A stretch of DNA of 64,000 bases, from the NCBI RefSeq assembly GCF_019977235.1, contig NZ_AP024646.1, positions 1,984,001 to 2,048,000 of the forward strand, read 5' to 3'. Position 1 is the first letter of the stretch; every line of letters begins with the position of its first letter. This document shows positions 24,774 to 34,510 of this stretch, one piece after another. Source of the stretch: Arthrobacter sp. StoSoilB5 (GTDB lineage Bacteria; Actinomycetota; Actinomycetes; Actinomycetales; Micrococcaceae). Position numbers and translations under genes: made by a program. The notes beneath the pieces were generated by a model. The model saw only the letters and a list, made by a program, of their open reading frames with translations, searched no databases and was not told the origin of the DNA.

Positions 24774-25891
24774 CCCTGAACCCTAAATTCTTCAATACCG
24801 CCGAGACTGCGGCGATGGATGTGGCCCTTGCAGCGGCCTTGGGCGGGCCGCGTGGAGCCAACCCCTTGGTGGGCGCCGTTGTGCTCAGTCCTGGGGGCGA
24901 ACAGCTCGCCGTTGGCTACCATCGGGGAGCCGGCACAGCCCACGCCGAGGCAGATGCCATTCTCGAGGCACGCCGTCAGGGCGTGGACCTTGCAAGAACC
25001 ACCATGGTGGTCACCTTGGAGCCTTGCAACCACGTGGGCCGCACAGGACCCTGCGCCCAAGCCATCATTGAGGCTGGCATCTCCAGGGTGATTTACGCCG
25101 TCGATGATCCCCACGATCCCGCCGCGGGCGGCGCCCGCACGTTGCAGGCAGCGGGAGTCGACGTCGAATCCGGGCTCGCCGCCGGCAAAGCGTATGACCT
25201 CAATCGTGAATGGTTCGACGCCGTCGCAACCAAACGTCCTTTCGTTACCTTGCACATTGCCCAGACGCTGGACAGCCGCATCGCCGCAGTGGACGGTACC
25301 AGCCAGTGGATCTCCAGTCCGGAGTCCCTCGCGGACAACCACGGATTGCGGGGCCTCATCGACGCGATCCTGGTGGGCACTGGCACGGTACTCATTGACA
25401 ACCCCCGGCTGACGGCACGGGCATCCGATGGCAGCCTGACGCAGCGCCAGCCGCTCCGCGCCGTCATGGGTTTGAGGGACGTTCCCGAAGACGCAGCGGT
25501 GCGCGGAACCGACGGCCTTTTTGTGCACCTGCAAACCAGGGACCCGGCGGAAGCGCTCAGCCAACTGTTCCACCAAGGCGTCAGGCACGTCATGGTGGAG
25601 GGCGGCTCCAGCATCCTCAGTACGTTCCTTGCTGCTGGATTGGTGGACGAACTGATCGTCTATCTTGCTCCAACTCTTTTGGGCTCCGGAACGCCTGCCC
25701 TTAACGACCTCGGCATTACCACGTTGGCCGAGGCCCAGCAATGGGCCTGGGACGATGCCGGTGGCGGAGCCGTCCGGAGCCTCGGGAACGACCTTCGGCT
25801 GCATTTGCGCTCCATGCGATCGGCAGCCAGCACAACCAAGAATTCCATTCCGCGCAGTGAAGCTGCGGAATACGTCACAGGAGGACACTGA
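24770..25891 (+). CDS. ribD: Bifunctional riboflavin biosynthesis deaminase/reductase RibD
   Basis: 373 residues from GTG 24770. The N-terminal deaminase domain carries the zinc motifs HAEADA (H58, E60) and PCNHVGRTGPC (C86, C95). The C-terminal reductase domain includes TLHIAQTLDSRIAAVDGTSQ, ILVGTGTVLIDNP and VMVEGGSSILSTFLAAGLVD. It converts the product of GTP cyclohydrolase II to the ribitylamino-uracil phosphate, using NADPH in the second step. Both domains are complete. The stop overlaps ribE by one base (TGATG). Confidence 0.95.
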   Translation: MTLNPKFFNTAETAAMDVALAAALGGPRGANPLVGAVVLSPGGEQLAVGYHRGAGTAHAEADAILEARRQGVDLARTTMVVTLEPCNHVGRTGPCAQAIIEAGISRVIYAVDDPHDPAAGGARTLQAAGVDVESGLAAGKAYDLNREWFDAVATKRPFVTLHIAQTLDSRIAAVDGTSQWISSPESLADNHGLRGLIDAILVGTGTVLIDNPRLTARASDGSLTQRQPLRAVMGLRDVPEDAAVRGTDGLFVHLQTRDPAEALSQLFHQGVRHVMVEGGSSILSTFLAAGLVDELIVYLAPTLLGSGTPALNDLGITTLAEAQQWAWDDAGGGAVRSLGNDLRLHLRSMRSAASTTKNSIPRSEAAEYVTGGH

Positions 25892-26589
25892 TGTTTACCG
25901 GAATCGTTGCCGAGCAGGGCACCGTCCTGGGCATTGACCGCGATGGCGACGCCAGCGCGACACTGCGGCTTAAGGCTCCCACCAGCACCGATGGCTTGAC
26001 CTTGGGGGGCTCCATCGCAGTAAACGGCGTCTGCCTCACCGCAACACAGATTGACGGACAGGATTTCAGCGTCGACGTGATGGGGGAGACCCTGGTCCGC
26101 ACCACCATCGGCGAGTTGGCCGCAGGCGATACCGTGAACCTTGAGCGCTGCGTCCCTGCAGGCGGACGCCTCGACGGCCATGTGGTCCAAGGCCACGTTG
26201 ACGGCGTGGGCGAGTTGCTGGAACGTGAGCCGCTGGGCAACTGGGACCGTTTGCGGTTTGGCGTCCCTGGGCCGCTGGCTCGGTACATCGCCGAGAAGGG
26301 CTCAATCGCCGTCGACGGTGTTTCCCTGACCGTGACGGCAGTGAGCGCCGCGGCTGAACCGGCTCCGTGGTTCGAGGTAGGGCTTATCCCTACGACGTTG
26401 GAGGAGACGGGCCTGGGGGCGAAGCCGGTTGGCGCACGGGTAAACATTGAAGTGGATGTGCTCGCAAAATACACCGAGCGGCTCCTGTCCTTTGCTCCCC
26501 AGGGCTCCCCGGCGCACCGCGCCAGCGCGGAGACGGCCAGCGTGGAGCTGGCCGGCGACTCTACCGGGAACGCGGAGGCTGCGCGATGA
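25891..26589 (+). CDS. ribE: Riboflavin synthase alpha subunit
   Basis: 232 residues starting [15 protein letters not shown], the family hallmark. Two lumazine-binding repeats are visible: [14 protein letters not shown] … and [14 protein letters not shown] …; the second begins near residue 98. The enzyme dismutates two lumazine molecules to riboflavin and the pyrimidine precursor. The C-terminal ~25 residues after AKYTERLL are a poorly conserved Ala/Ser-rich tail, longer than usual. Linked by four-base overlap to ribB. Confidence 0.95.
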   Translation: MFTGIVAEQGTVLGIDRDGDASATLRLKAPTSTDGLTLGGSIAVNGVCLTATQIDGQDFSVDVMGETLVRTTIGELAAGDTVNLERCVPAGGRLDGHVVQGHVDGVGELLEREPLGNWDRLRFGVPGPLARYIAEKGSIAVDGVSLTVTAVSAAAEPAPWFEVGLIPTTLEETGLGAKPVGARVNIEVDVLAKYTERLLSFAPQGSPAHRASAETASVELAGDSTGNAEAAR

Positions 26590-27281
26590 GTACTCCTACC
26601 AAGACGATTTCGACGGCGACGGGTCGTACAGGACTGGATCCTGTGGAAGCTGCGATCGCGGCGATGGCAGCCGGCCACGCAGTAATCGTGGTGGACAACG
26701 AAGACCGCGAGAACGAAGGCGACATCATTTTCGCCGCCGAGCACGCTACGCCGGCCCTTATGGGGTGGACCATCCGGTATTCGTCAGGCGTCATCTGCGT
26801 GCCGCTTGAAGGTGAGCGTGCCGATGCCCTTGCACTTCCGCCCATGGTGGAAGTCAACGAGGATGCCAAAGGTACTGCCTACACTGTTTCCTGCGACGCC
26901 GCGTTCGGCGTGAGCACTGGTATTTCGGCCACGGACCGCGCGTTGACTGCCCGGATCCTCGCCGACCCGCAGAGCACTCCAGCGGCGATTACGCGCCCCG
27001 GGCATATTTTTCCGCTGCGGGCGGTTAAGGGGGGAGTGCGTGAACGTCCGGGACACACGGAAGCAGCTGTGGACCTGTGTCGGCTTGCCGGGCTGGCTCC
27101 GGTGGGCGTGATCGCTGAGTTGGTACATGACGATGGTGAAATGATGCGCCTGGACAGCCTGCGCGATTTCGCTGCGGAACACGGATGCCCCCTCATCTCC
27201 ATTGAGGATCTGGTGGCCTACGTTGACGCGGTAGAGTCCCAGGCGGCACACGTTTCAGTGGCAGACGAGGAGAAGCGATGA
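26586..27281 (+). CDS. ribB: 3,4-dihydroxy-2-butanone 4-phosphate synthase
   Basis: 231 residues. Active-site text: [20 protein letters not shown] (acidic loop), [28 protein letters not shown] and [20 protein letters not shown] with GHTEAAVDL. It makes the four-carbon unit for lumazine from ribulose 5-phosphate. In many actinobacteria this domain is fused to GTP cyclohydrolase II. Here it ends with its own stop (TGA at 27279-27281), overlapping the ATG of ribA, so the two functions are separate but translationally coupled. Confidence 0.95.
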   Translation: MSTPTKTISTATGRTGLDPVEAAIAAMAAGHAVIVVDNEDRENEGDIIFAAEHATPALMGWTIRYSSGVICVPLEGERADALALPPMVEVNEDAKGTAYTVSCDAAFGVSTGISATDRALTARILADPQSTPAAITRPGHIFPLRAVKGGVRERPGHTEAAVDLCRLAGLAPVGVIAELVHDDGEMMRLDSLRDFAAEHGCPLISIEDLVAYVDAVESQAAHVSVADEEKR

Positions 27282-27982
27282 CCGCACCGACAACGCGCAG
27301 CAGCGACGACACCGAGCCCACACCCCACCCGGTGAGCGGCGGCCCGATTGTCCAGCTGCCCACGGCGTTTGGCGACTTTGTAGCCCAGGCTTGGACGGAC
27401 CATGTTACGGGCGTGGAACACCTCGCCGTGAGTTCCCCCAACCCGCCCAAAGATGGCCAGGCACCATTGGTGCGCCTGCATTCGGAATGCCTCACCGGAG
27501 ATGTCTTCGGATCTTATCGTTGCGATTGCGGCGAACAATTGGCTTTTGCCCTGGAGCTCATCCACGCTGAAGGTGGAACGCTCCTGTACTTGCGAGGCCA
27601 GGAAGGGCGGGGTATTGGCCTGGCCAACAAGATCAAGGCCTACGCGCTGCAGGAAGCCGGTTTCGACACCGTCGAGGCCAACGAACAGCTTGGCTTGCCG
27701 GTGGACGCGCGCTCCTACAGTGCCGCGGGTCAGATCCTGGCCGAGATGGGCCTGCACGAGGTCCGGTTGCTCAGCAACAATCCGGACAAGCAGAACCGCC
27801 TTGCCCAGGCAGGTGTCTCGGTGGTGGAAATGGTTCCTACCGAGGTTCCTTCGCGTGAACAGAACGTTCGCTATCTGCAGACCAAGAAAGACCGGATGGA
27901 TCACCGATTGACGCTCGAAACCGAGCCCGTCGGCAACGGAAAGACACCGTCCCGAAGCCCCTTTGACAACGAACAAGACTGA
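27278..27982 (+). CDS. ribA: GTP cyclohydrolase II
   Basis: 234 residues. The zinc cysteines occur in [20 protein letters not shown] (C71, C82, C84), followed by [20 protein letters not shown] and the D-T-V-E-A-N and [10 protein letters not shown] blocks of the GTP site. It opens the imidazole ring of GTP to begin riboflavin synthesis. The first ~25 residues are a polar, variable extension ([15 protein letters not shown]). The gene overlaps ribB by four bases and is followed 18 bases later by ribH. Confidence 0.95.
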   Translation: MTAPTTRSSDDTEPTPHPVSGGPIVQLPTAFGDFVAQAWTDHVTGVEHLAVSSPNPPKDGQAPLVRLHSECLTGDVFGSYRCDCGEQLAFALELIHAEGGTLLYLRGQEGRGIGLANKIKAYALQEAGFDTVEANEQLGLPVDARSYSAAGQILAEMGLHEVRLLSNNPDKQNRLAQAGVSVVEMVPTEVPSREQNVRYLQTKKDRMDHRLTLETEPVGNGKTPSRSPFDNEQD

Positions 27983-28000
27983 ACGGAACTCCAGCAAACA

Positions 28001-28486
28001 ATGAGCGGACACGGCGCCCCCACTATCGACCTCACCACCCTTAAGCCCGAGGAAACCTCGCAGCTGAAGCTCGCCATTGTGGCAGCAAGCTGGCACACCC
28101 AGATCATGGATGGGCTGGTTGACGGTGCACTCCGCGCGGCCAAGGAAGCCGGCATCGCCGAGCCCACCCTGCTTCGCGTCCCTGGCAGCTTCGAACTCCC
28201 TGTTGCCGCGGCGAGGCTCGCACCGCACTTCGACGCCGTCGTTGCGCTCGGTGTGGTTATCCGCGGCGGAACGCCGCACTTCGACTACGTATGCCAGGCC
28301 GCGACGTCGGGACTCACCGATGTCAGCGTCCGCACCGGCGTTCCGGTCGGGTTCGGCGTCCTGACCTGCGATACGGAACAGCAAGGCCTGGACCGCGCAG
28401 GCCTTCCGGGATCCAACGAAGACAAGGGGCACGAGGCAGTCACGGCGGCTCTTGCCACTGCACTGACACTCCAGCAGTACAGCTGA
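28001..28486 (+). CDS. ribH: 6,7-dimethyl-8-ribityllumazine synthase
   Basis: 161 residues. Family blocks: [20 protein letters not shown] (aryl site, with W in place of the common F), [35 protein letters not shown] with the catalytic H, and [20 protein letters not shown]. It condenses the RibD and RibB products to lumazine and assembles into icosahedral or pentameric particles. Last gene of the riboswitch-controlled operon; a strong hairpin follows ~22 bases after the stop. Confidence 0.95.
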   Translation: MSGHGAPTIDLTTLKPEETSQLKLAIVAASWHTQIMDGLVDGALRAAKEAGIAEPTLLRVPGSFELPVAAARLAPHFDAVVALGVVIRGGTPHFDYVCQAATSGLTDVSVRTGVPVGFGVLTCDTEQQGLDRAGLPGSNEDKGHEAVTAALATALTLQQYS

Positions 28487-28508
28487 GGCGCATAAGAGGT
28501 ACCGCGGA

Positions 28509-28540
28509 GGGGATGTGGGTGTGTCTTCACTCACATCCCC
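28509..28540 (+). terminator. Hairpin after ribH
   Basis: GGGGATGTGGGTG (28509-28521) pairs with CACTCACATCCCC (28528-28540) over 13 positions with one G-T wobble and a six-base loop, followed by TTCGTC. It separates the rib operon from hisE. Confidence 0.7.
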
Positions 28541-28598
28541 TTCGTCATGCAAGGCCCCAACAAGCGGCGCCAACCCGGAAGCAAGTAGGCTGTAGGGC

Positions 28599-28862
28599 GT
28601 GAAGAATTTCGAGACGCTGTTCGCAGAACTGAGTGAGAAAGCAGCGACCCGCCCGGCAGGCTCGCGTACTGTAGCCGAACTGGACTCCGGAATCCACGGC
28701 ATCGGTAAGAAAGTGGTCGAAGAGGCCGCCGAAGTCTGGATGGCCGCCGAGTACGAATCCGATGAAGCCGCTGCCGAGGAGATCTCCCAGTTGCTGTACC
28801 ACCTGCAGGTCCTCATGCTTGCCAAGGGCCTCACGCTGGAAGACGTTTACAAGCATCTCTAG
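28599..28862 (+). CDS. hisE: Phosphoribosyl-ATP pyrophosphatase
   Basis: 87 residues from a GTG at 28599, the usual size for stand-alone HisE. Signature text: [20 protein letters not shown], then [19 protein letters not shown], with the E-E-x-x-E…D/E metal pattern of MazG-like folds. It removes pyrophosphate from phosphoribosyl-ATP, the second histidine step. 84 bases upstream of hisG in the same direction. Confidence 0.94.
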   Translation: MKNFETLFAELSEKAATRPAGSRTVAELDSGIHGIGKKVVEEAAEVWMAAEYESDEAAAEEISQLLYHLQVLMLAKGLTLEDVYKHL

Positions 28863-28946
28863 CCACGCCACTCCGCTTTCCCGAAGTGGAGCCACCTGCG
28901 TGGCCGATGTGCCTGAAAACCTCCATTCCAAACAGAAAGTCTCCCC

Positions 28947-29807
28947 ATGCTCCGTGTAGCAGTCCCCAATAAGGGATCCCTGTCCGAAGCCGCGTCGGCG
29001 ATGTTGTCCGAGGCAGGTTACCGCCAGCGCCGCGACACCCGCGAACTGGTCATGGTCGATCCCGACAATGACATCGAGTTCTTCTTCCTCCGCCCCCGCG
29101 ACATCGCGGTGTACGTTGGCCAGGGAACCCTGGACGTCGGAATCACCGGACGCGACCTCCTGCTGGATGCCCAGGTGGAAGCAGAAGAACTGCTGCCCTT
29201 GGGTTTCGCGGCATCCACGTTCCGTTTCGCAGGGCCCGTTGGAAACTTCAACGGCGTCGAGCAGCTCGAAGGCAAGCGCCTCGCCACCAGCTACGACGGC
29301 CTCCTGCGTGACTACCTCGCCGAGCGAGGCGTCAATGCCAAGGTTGTCCGCCTCGACGGTGCGGTTGAATCGTCGGTTCGGCTCGGCGTCGCGGACGCGA
29401 TTGCCGACGTCGTCGAGACCGGCAACACCCTCAAGGCAGCCGGGATGGAAATCTTTGGCGATCCCATCCTTAAGTCCGAGGCCGTGCTGATCAGGCGCAC
29501 AGGCCCGGGTGGTGCCGCGAATGGCACCGCCAAGGAAATCGAGGTCCTCATCCGTCGCCTGCAGGGCGTCCTTGTGGCGCGCCAGTACGTGCTGATGGAT
29601 TACGACATTCGTAAGGACCTGGTGGAGGATGCTGCCGCGCTCACCCCAGGCCTTGAATCACCCACCGTCTCCCCGCTGCGGGATTCGGAATGGGTGGCGG
29701 TGCGTTCCATGGTTCCCAAGAAGGAAACCAACCGCATAATGGATGAGCTGTACGATCTCGGCGCCCGGGCCATCCTGGTGAGCAGCATCCACGCCTGCCG
29801 TATCTGA
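28947..29807 (+). CDS. hisG: ATP phosphoribosyltransferase (long form)
   Basis: 286 residues from ATG 28947. The catalytic part opens [20 protein letters not shown] and holds [10 protein letters not shown] and the phosphate-binding [18 protein letters not shown]. Residues from about 205 on ([19 protein letters not shown] …) form the ACT-like domain of the long-form enzyme, which gives histidine feedback inhibition. It catalyses the first histidine step, joining PRPP and ATP. It works with the HisE encoded upstream. Confidence 0.95.
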   Translation: MLRVAVPNKGSLSEAASAMLSEAGYRQRRDTRELVMVDPDNDIEFFFLRPRDIAVYVGQGTLDVGITGRDLLLDAQVEAEELLPLGFAASTFRFAGPVGNFNGVEQLEGKRLATSYDGLLRDYLAERGVNAKVVRLDGAVESSVRLGVADAIADVVETGNTLKAAGMEIFGDPILKSEAVLIRRTGPGGAANGTAKEIEVLIRRLQGVLVARQYVLMDYDIRKDLVEDAAALTPGLESPTVSPLRDSEWVAVRSMVPKKETNRIMDELYDLGARAILVSSIHACRI

Positions 29808-29851
29808 TCCAGCATCACTATCGAGCAGAGCAGAATTCGAGGAGTAAGCAC

Positions 29852-30628
29852 ATGGCTGTAGCCGTACGCGTCATTCCCTGCCTGGACGTCGATGCCGGCC
29901 GCGTGGTCAAGGGCGTCAACTTCGAGGGCTTGAGGGACGCCGGAGACCCGGTGGAACTGGCACACCGTTATGACAATGGTGGTGCGGATGAACTGACTTT
30001 CCTTGATGTCACCGCATCATCGGGCAATCGGGAAACAACGTTCGACGTCGTTCGCCGTACCGCAGAGGAAGTCTTCATCCCGCTGACCGTAGGCGGCGGC
30101 GTCCGTGGCGTTGCGGAGGTGGATAAACTCCTGCGCTTCGGTGCGGACAAAGCATCGATCAACACCGCTGCCGTCGCCCGGCCAGAGGTCATCGATGAAA
30201 TCACGCGCCACTTCGGTTCGCAGGTCCTGGTGCTGTCCGTGGATGCGCGGCGTACCCGCGAAGGCGACGCACCGACGTCGTCCGGTTTTGAAGTCACCAC
30301 CCACGGTGGCCGAACCGGGACGGGAATCGACGCCATTGCCTGGGCCAAGGAAGCAGCGGACCGGGGCGTGGGCGAGATCCTGCTGAACTCGATCGACGCC
30401 GACGGCACCAAGGACGGATTCGATCTCGAACTGATCCGCCTTGTCCGTGGGGCTGTCAACATTCCGATCATCGCCTCCGGTGGTGCCGGGAAGCCGGCGC
30501 ACTTCCCTCCAGCCGTGGAGGCCGGAGCCGACGCCGTGCTGGCGGCTTCCGTGTTCCACTTCGGTCCGGATGACATGATCGCCCAGGTCAAGGCCGCTAT
30601 TCGCGACGCGGGCTTCGAAGTCAGGTAG
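29852..30628 (+). CDS. hisF: Imidazole glycerol phosphate synthase, cyclase subunit
   Basis: 258 residues. Half-barrel hallmarks: [18 protein letters not shown] with the catalytic D near residue 11, [22 protein letters not shown], and [18 protein letters not shown] with the second catalytic D. It forms IGP and AICAR from PRFAR with ammonia supplied by HisH, whose gene is not in the window. A very long inverted repeat follows 13 bases after the stop. Confidence 0.95.
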   Translation: MAVAVRVIPCLDVDAGRVVKGVNFEGLRDAGDPVELAHRYDNGGADELTFLDVTASSGNRETTFDVVRRTAEEVFIPLTVGGGVRGVAEVDKLLRFGADKASINTAAVARPEVIDEITRHFGSQVLVLSVDARRTREGDAPTSSGFEVTTHGGRTGTGIDAIAWAKEAADRGVGEILLNSIDADGTKDGFDLELIRLVRGAVNIPIIASGGAGKPAHFPPAVEAGADAVLAASVFHFGPDDMIAQVKAAIRDAGFEVR

Positions 30629-30641
30629 CTCCGTCTGCCAA

Positions 30642-30710
30642 AAGCAACGCGGGGTCACTTATGGCCCATCTCCGCAAGGATGATGGGCCATAAGTGACCC
30701 CGCGTTGCTT
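30642..30710. terminator. 29-bp perfect inverted repeat between convergent genes
   Basis: The arms at 30642-30670 and 30682-30710 are perfectly complementary with an 11-base loop (TCCGCAAGGAT). The core is GGGGTCACTTATGGCCCATC. It lies between hisF (stop 30628, plus) and the gene ending at 30714 (minus), so it can terminate both. It is far longer than needed for a terminator and may be a repetitive intergenic element. Confidence 0.75.
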
Positions 30711-30713
30711 GCC

Positions 30714-31358
30714 TTAAAGGCCGATGTCTGCGCTTTGCAGAAGCGCGACGGCGTCCGGCTGGCCTTCGAAGGTGACGAGGGCCTGGCTGGTGCGGCCGTG
30801 GGCATGCATCAGCAGTTCCCCAGGTTCACCAACAATCGCAACCGACACCGGGGCGCGTTTGGCCACATGGCGCGGGCCGGAAGGCCGCACCAGAACGATG
30901 CCGAGGTCCACGCCCCGATAAAGGTAAGCGGCCCGCTTGATCAGTTCATCCCAGAGTGCGTCCGAGTACGCTTCGTCGAGGGCCCGGGGCGCCCAACGGT
31001 CACCGGCTCGGCGGATGTCCTCGGTGTGGACGAAATATTCGATGAGATTCGACGTTTCGTCCAGTGCCTTGATCTTCAAAGGGGAGAGGGCAGGCGGGCC
31101 TGCGCGGAACGTCTTGACGAGCTCAGCGTAGTCCTCAGTGGTTTTCAGTTTGGCAGCAAGTTTGGCCGTTGCTTTGTCCGAGGCCTTACCGAGGCTGGGG
31201 ATCAGAAGGCCAATGCCCACGGCCGCTTTACGCTCGCGCAGGTAGAGGTGCGCCGCGAGATCCCGGGTGAGCCACCCTTGGCAGAGCGTGGGGGAGTCAG
31301 GTCCGGCCGCCAGCAGGGTTTCGGCCAGTACTTCTCGGGAAGGATCGACGAAATGCAT
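30714..31358 (-). CDS. TIGR03085-type protein (DinB/maleylpyruvate isomerase-like fold)
   Basis: 214 residues from ATG 31358. The N-terminus ([20 protein letters not shown], then [20 protein letters not shown]) is characteristic of the TIGR03085 family in the DinB/mycothiol-dependent maleylpyruvate isomerase group; the middle holds [12 protein letters not shown] with a conserved histidine of the metal site. Family members are predicted small helical-bundle metal-binding proteins, some using mycothiol; no reaction is established for this branch. It is transcribed divergently from hisI, with 89 bases between starts, and ends against the 29-bp inverted repeat. Confidence 0.75.
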   Translation of the reverse strand: MHFVDPSREVLAETLLAAGPDSPTLCQGWLTRDLAAHLYLRERKAAVGIGLLIPSLGKASDKATAKLAAKLKTTEDYAELVKTFRAGPPALSPLKIKALDETSNLIEYFVHTEDIRRAGDRWAPRALDEAYSDALWDELIKRAAYLYRGVDLGIVLVRPSGPRHVAKRAPVSVAIVGEPGELLMHAHGRTSQALVTFEGQPDAVALLQSADIGL

Positions 31359-31447
31359 CACTTGTGAAACTAGCACGATCAGGGCCTGGTTGCGCAGTGG
31401 AACCGCCGCAGAATCCGGCTCCCACCAAAGGCACTAGACTTGATCTG

Positions 31448-31864
31448 ATGTCAGAGCAGTCCGCCCCCAGTCCAACTCCTGCCGTGGAGCTCTCCAGCGA
31501 CCCCGCGGACACCCTGCCGCAGGAGATCGCCAGTGCCCTCAAACGCGATTCCGCAGGCCTTGTAGCCGCCATCATCCAGCAGCACGACACCAACGAGGTC
31601 CTCATGCTGGGCTGGATGGATGACGAGGCACTCCGCCGCACCATGACCACGGGACGCGTCACGTTCTACTCGCGCTCCCGCCAGGAATACTGGCGCAAGG
31701 GCGACACTTCCGGACACGTACAGTTCGTGAAGTCAGTCGCCCTTGACTGCGACGGCGACGCCCTCCTGGTCCGCGTGGACCAGATCGGTGCAGCCTGCCA
31801 CACCGGTACCCGGACCTGCTTCGACGGGCGCGACCTTTCAGTCGTAACGGGCCACCGGGAATAA
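31448..31864 (+). CDS. hisI: Phosphoribosyl-AMP cyclohydrolase
   Basis: 138 residues from ATG 31448. Signature features: [34 protein letters not shown] and the metal-binding [20 protein letters not shown] with its conserved aspartates and cysteine. It opens the adenine ring in the third histidine step, so the HisE/HisI functions are separate proteins here. A ~30-residue variable N-terminal extension precedes the domain. It lies 57 bases before trpE, a common actinobacterial his/trp junction. Confidence 0.94.
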   Translation: MSEQSAPSPTPAVELSSDPADTLPQEIASALKRDSAGLVAAIIQQHDTNEVLMLGWMDDEALRRTMTTGRVTFYSRSRQEYWRKGDTSGHVQFVKSVALDCDGDALLVRVDQIGAACHTGTRTCFDGRDLSVVTGHRE

Positions 31865-31921
31865 GCACCCCCCTACTTTCCCTGACGCAGCACCTCAGAC
31901 CAAAGGCGGAGAACAATAGCC

Positions 31922-33505
31922 ATGCAGGACCTTGGAATCATCAGCCCGGGCCTGGAAGAGTTCCGGGAACTCGCCGTCCACAGCCGTGTTATCCCTGTCC
32001 GACTCAAAGTCCTGGCCGATGCCGAGACTCCCATCGGCCTGTACCGGAAGCTGGCCCAAGGCCAGCCGGGTACTTTCCTCATGGAATCTGCAGCTGTGGG
32101 TGGAGCCTGGTCCCGTTACTCCTTCATCGGTGCCAAGTCCCGCGCCACGCTGACCACCAAGGATGGCCAGGCACACTGGATCGGCGAACCTCCCGTCGGC
32201 GTGCCCGTTGATGGGAACCCGGTAGAAGCGGTCCGCGACACCATCGCTGCCCTGCAGACTGATCGCTTCGAAGGACTTCCTCCGTTTACGTCCGGGCTGG
32301 TCGGCTTCCTCGGGTGGGAAGCGGTGCGCCACTGGGAGAAGCTGACAGCGCCGCCGGAGGACGACCTTCAGTTGCCCGAGATGGCCCTGAACCTGGTCAC
32401 CGACATGGCAGTCCATGACAATGTGGACGGTACCGTCCTGTTGATTGCCAACGCGATCAACTTTGACAACAGTTCCGAGCGCGTGGACGACGCCTGGCAC
32501 GATGCTGTTGCACGGGTCAAGTCCTTGCTGGACCAGATCAGCACGCCAATCGCCCAGCCGGTCTCTGTGCTGGAGGCGGCGGCCCTGGACTTTGCCTCGA
32601 GCGTTCAGGAACGCTGGGACGAAAACAAGTACCTCGAAGCCATCGATCGCGGCAAGGAAGCGATCGTCGATGGCGAGGTCTTCCAGGTGGTCATTTCGCG
32701 TCGTTTCGAGATGGAATGCCCGGCTGATCCACTGGATGTTTACCGTGTGCTGCGCAACACCAACCCGAGCCCGTACATGTACATCTTCAGCCTTGAGGAT
32801 GCCGATGGCCGCGAGTACTCGATTGTTGGTTCGTCGCCCGAAGCGTTGGTGACCGTAACCGGAGGCGAAGTGATTACACACCCCATCGCCGGTTCGCGCC
32901 CACGTGGCAAGACTGTTGAAGCTGATAAGGCCCTGGCCACGGAACTGCTGGCCGACCAGAAGGAACGGGCCGAGCACCTCATGCTGGTGGATCTGTCCCG
33001 CAATGACCTCTCCAAGGTCTGCGTTGCCGGCACGGTTGATGTCACCCAGTTCATGGAGGTGGAGCGGTTCAGCCACATCATGCACTTGGTGTCCACAGTG
33101 GTGGGAGAGTTGGCTCCGCATGCCAAGGCATACGACGTTCTGAAGGCAACGTTCCCGGCAGGCACCTTGTCCGGCGCCCCGAAGCCGCGGGCCCTGCGCC
33201 TCCTGGACGAACTCGAACCGCACCGCCGCGGTATCTACGGTGGCGTAGTGGGCTACCTCGACTTCGCCGGTGATATGGACATGGCGATTGCCATCCGCTC
33301 TGCGTTGCTGCGGGAAGGCCGCGCCTACGTGCAGGCCGGCGGCGGGATCGTTGCCGACTCACACAAGCCGTCTGAGGCCCTTGAAACCGTAAACAAGGCT
33401 GCTGCGCCCCTTCGGGCCGTCCACACAGCCGGCTCGCTGCAGAATATTTCCGCCGAGACAGTGCGGGATGCAGGAACCGTCGACGGCGGGACGCCCGGCT
33501 CATGA
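31922..33505 (+). CDS. trpE: Anthranilate synthase component I
   Basis: 527 residues from ATG 31922. The N-terminal feedback domain contains LESAAVGGAWSRYSFIG-like text (MESAAVGGAWSRYSFIGAKS) for tryptophan binding. The chorismate-binding catalytic domain contains IVGSSPEALV, HPIAGSRPRGKTVEAD, LVDLSRNDLSKVC, FPAGTLSGAPKPRAL and the YVQAGGGIVADS block. It makes anthranilate from chorismate with ammonia from a glutaminase partner (TrpG), not in the window. No leader peptide with a tryptophan run is visible in the short gap upstream. Confidence 0.95.
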   Translation: MQDLGIISPGLEEFRELAVHSRVIPVRLKVLADAETPIGLYRKLAQGQPGTFLMESAAVGGAWSRYSFIGAKSRATLTTKDGQAHWIGEPPVGVPVDGNPVEAVRDTIAALQTDRFEGLPPFTSGLVGFLGWEAVRHWEKLTAPPEDDLQLPEMALNLVTDMAVHDNVDGTVLLIANAINFDNSSERVDDAWHDAVARVKSLLDQISTPIAQPVSVLEAAALDFASSVQERWDENKYLEAIDRGKEAIVDGEVFQVVISRRFEMECPADPLDVYRVLRNTNPSPYMYIFSLEDADGREYSIVGSSPEALVTVTGGEVITHPIAGSRPRGKTVEADKALATELLADQKERAEHLMLVDLSRNDLSKVCVAGTVDVTQFMEVERFSHIMHLVSTVVGELAPHAKAYDVLKATFPAGTLSGAPKPRALRLLDELEPHRRGIYGGVVGYLDFAGDMDMAIAIRSALLREGRAYVQAGGGIVADSHKPSEALETVNKAAAPLRAVHTAGSLQNISAETVRDAGTVDGGTPGS

Positions 33506-34104
33506 CCGCTGAAGCGCCGAGGCCTACGGCGGCCACATCGCCGCGCTGGGCACGGAAGTCCACGCTTGTTCTGGCCACAGCCCTCTTGGCCCTCGCCGTC
33601 TTTGGAACCACCACGCAGACGTGGATCGAAGTTCGGTTGGACCCTACGGCAGCCTCCATCAGCGACCTCCACGTTCAGGGCAGCAAGGCAGCCACAGCCG
33701 TGACCGCCCTGGCACTCGTAGCACTCGCCGGAGGGTTGGCGGCCTCCATCGCAGGGCGGATCGCACGCTGGATCATCGCTGCCATCCTTGTCCTGTCCGC
33801 CGCCGGGATTATCCTCGCGGCCGCCACGGTCCTGGTCGATCCCCTCGGGGCAGCCCAAGGTTCCATCGCTGCAGCCACCGGTATCTCAGGAGGCCAGGCG
33901 AACGTGGCCACAACGGTCTTCCCTGTCCTGGCTGTCGTGGCCGGTGCCTTGCTTGCCGTGTGCGCGGTGGTTCTGCCGCTGGCTGGGCGGCATTGGAAAA
34001 CCCGGACCAAGTATGATGCCGCTGCCGTCAGGGAACGCCGTAGCGGACCAGTAGACGAGATTGACAGCTGGGACAGTCTTTCCCGGGGCGAAGACCCCAC
34101 GTAG
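33502..34104 (+). CDS. Trp biosynthesis-associated membrane protein (TIGR02234 type)
   Basis: 200 residues from ATG 33502, overlapping the trpE stop as ATGA. Three to four membrane helices: about residues 20-38, 60-80, 88-110 and 135-160, with a basic cytoplasmic tail (RHWKTRTKYD). Position and topology match the Trp-operon-associated membrane protein family found between trpE and trpC in actinobacteria. No biochemical function is established. The coupling to trpE suggests a role in tryptophan or anthranilate handling. Confidence 0.82.
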   Translation: MTAEAPRPTAATSPRWARKSTLVLATALLALAVFGTTTQTWIEVRLDPTAASISDLHVQGSKAATAVTALALVALAGGLAASIAGRIARWIIAAILVLSAAGIILAAATVLVDPLGAAQGSIAAATGISGGQANVATTVFPVLAVVAGALLAVCAVVLPLAGRHWKTRTKYDAAAVRERRSGPVDEIDSWDSLSRGEDPT

Positions 34105-34235
34105 GACACCGGGCAGTCTTTCGGGCCGGTATGGCGCAACATACGCGCCAGCGCCGGTCCTGACGTCGGACGATGTCCCGGCCGCCGTCAATAAATGGCA
34201 GAATGTAAGCAGTATTCATCCTGAGGAGATTCCAC

Positions 34236-34508
34236 ATGAGCAAAACCACAGTGTCCGCAACCCAAGCCAGCTCCACTATGGCCAGCCACGCTGACGCCAT
34301 CGGCCACGGCAACAGCCCGGCGGCCTGGACCTGCGTGATTGTGATGCTTGTTGGCGCCCTGATTTCCTCCATTGCTTTCGTCATCGCCAGCACCCTCATC
34401 TTCATCGGTGGTGTTGTGGTCATGGTTGCCGGCCTCATCGTAGGTTGGGCCATGCGCAAGGCTGGCTACGGAGTGGGTGGCAGCAAGCTGCAGAACAACG
34501 GCCACTAA
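34236..34508 (+). CDS. HGxxPAAW-motif small membrane protein
   Basis: 90 residues from ATG 34236 (GAGGAG upstream). The motif IGHGNSPAAWTCV (HGxxPAAW) is followed by two membrane helices (VIVMLVGALISSIAFVIAS; FIGGVVVMVAGLIVGWAM). This small family is found within actinobacterial trp loci; its role is unknown. It lies between the TIGR02234-type gene and trpC, whose start is only two bases past its stop. Confidence 0.8.
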   Translation: MSKTTVSATQASSTMASHADAIGHGNSPAAWTCVIVMLVGALISSIAFVIASTLIFIGGVVVMVAGLIVGWAMRKAGYGVGGSKLQNNGH

Positions 34509-34510
34509 TC

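Noticed and set aside
24668..25888. Minus-strand open frame of 406 codons across ribD
   Set aside because: Antisense shadow of ribD.
27218..28834. Minus-strand open frame of 538 codons across ribA-ribH-hisE
   Set aside because: Covers three well-identified plus-strand genes; no family recognised.
31895..33223. Minus-strand open frame of 442 codons across trpE
   Set aside because: Antisense shadow of trpE.
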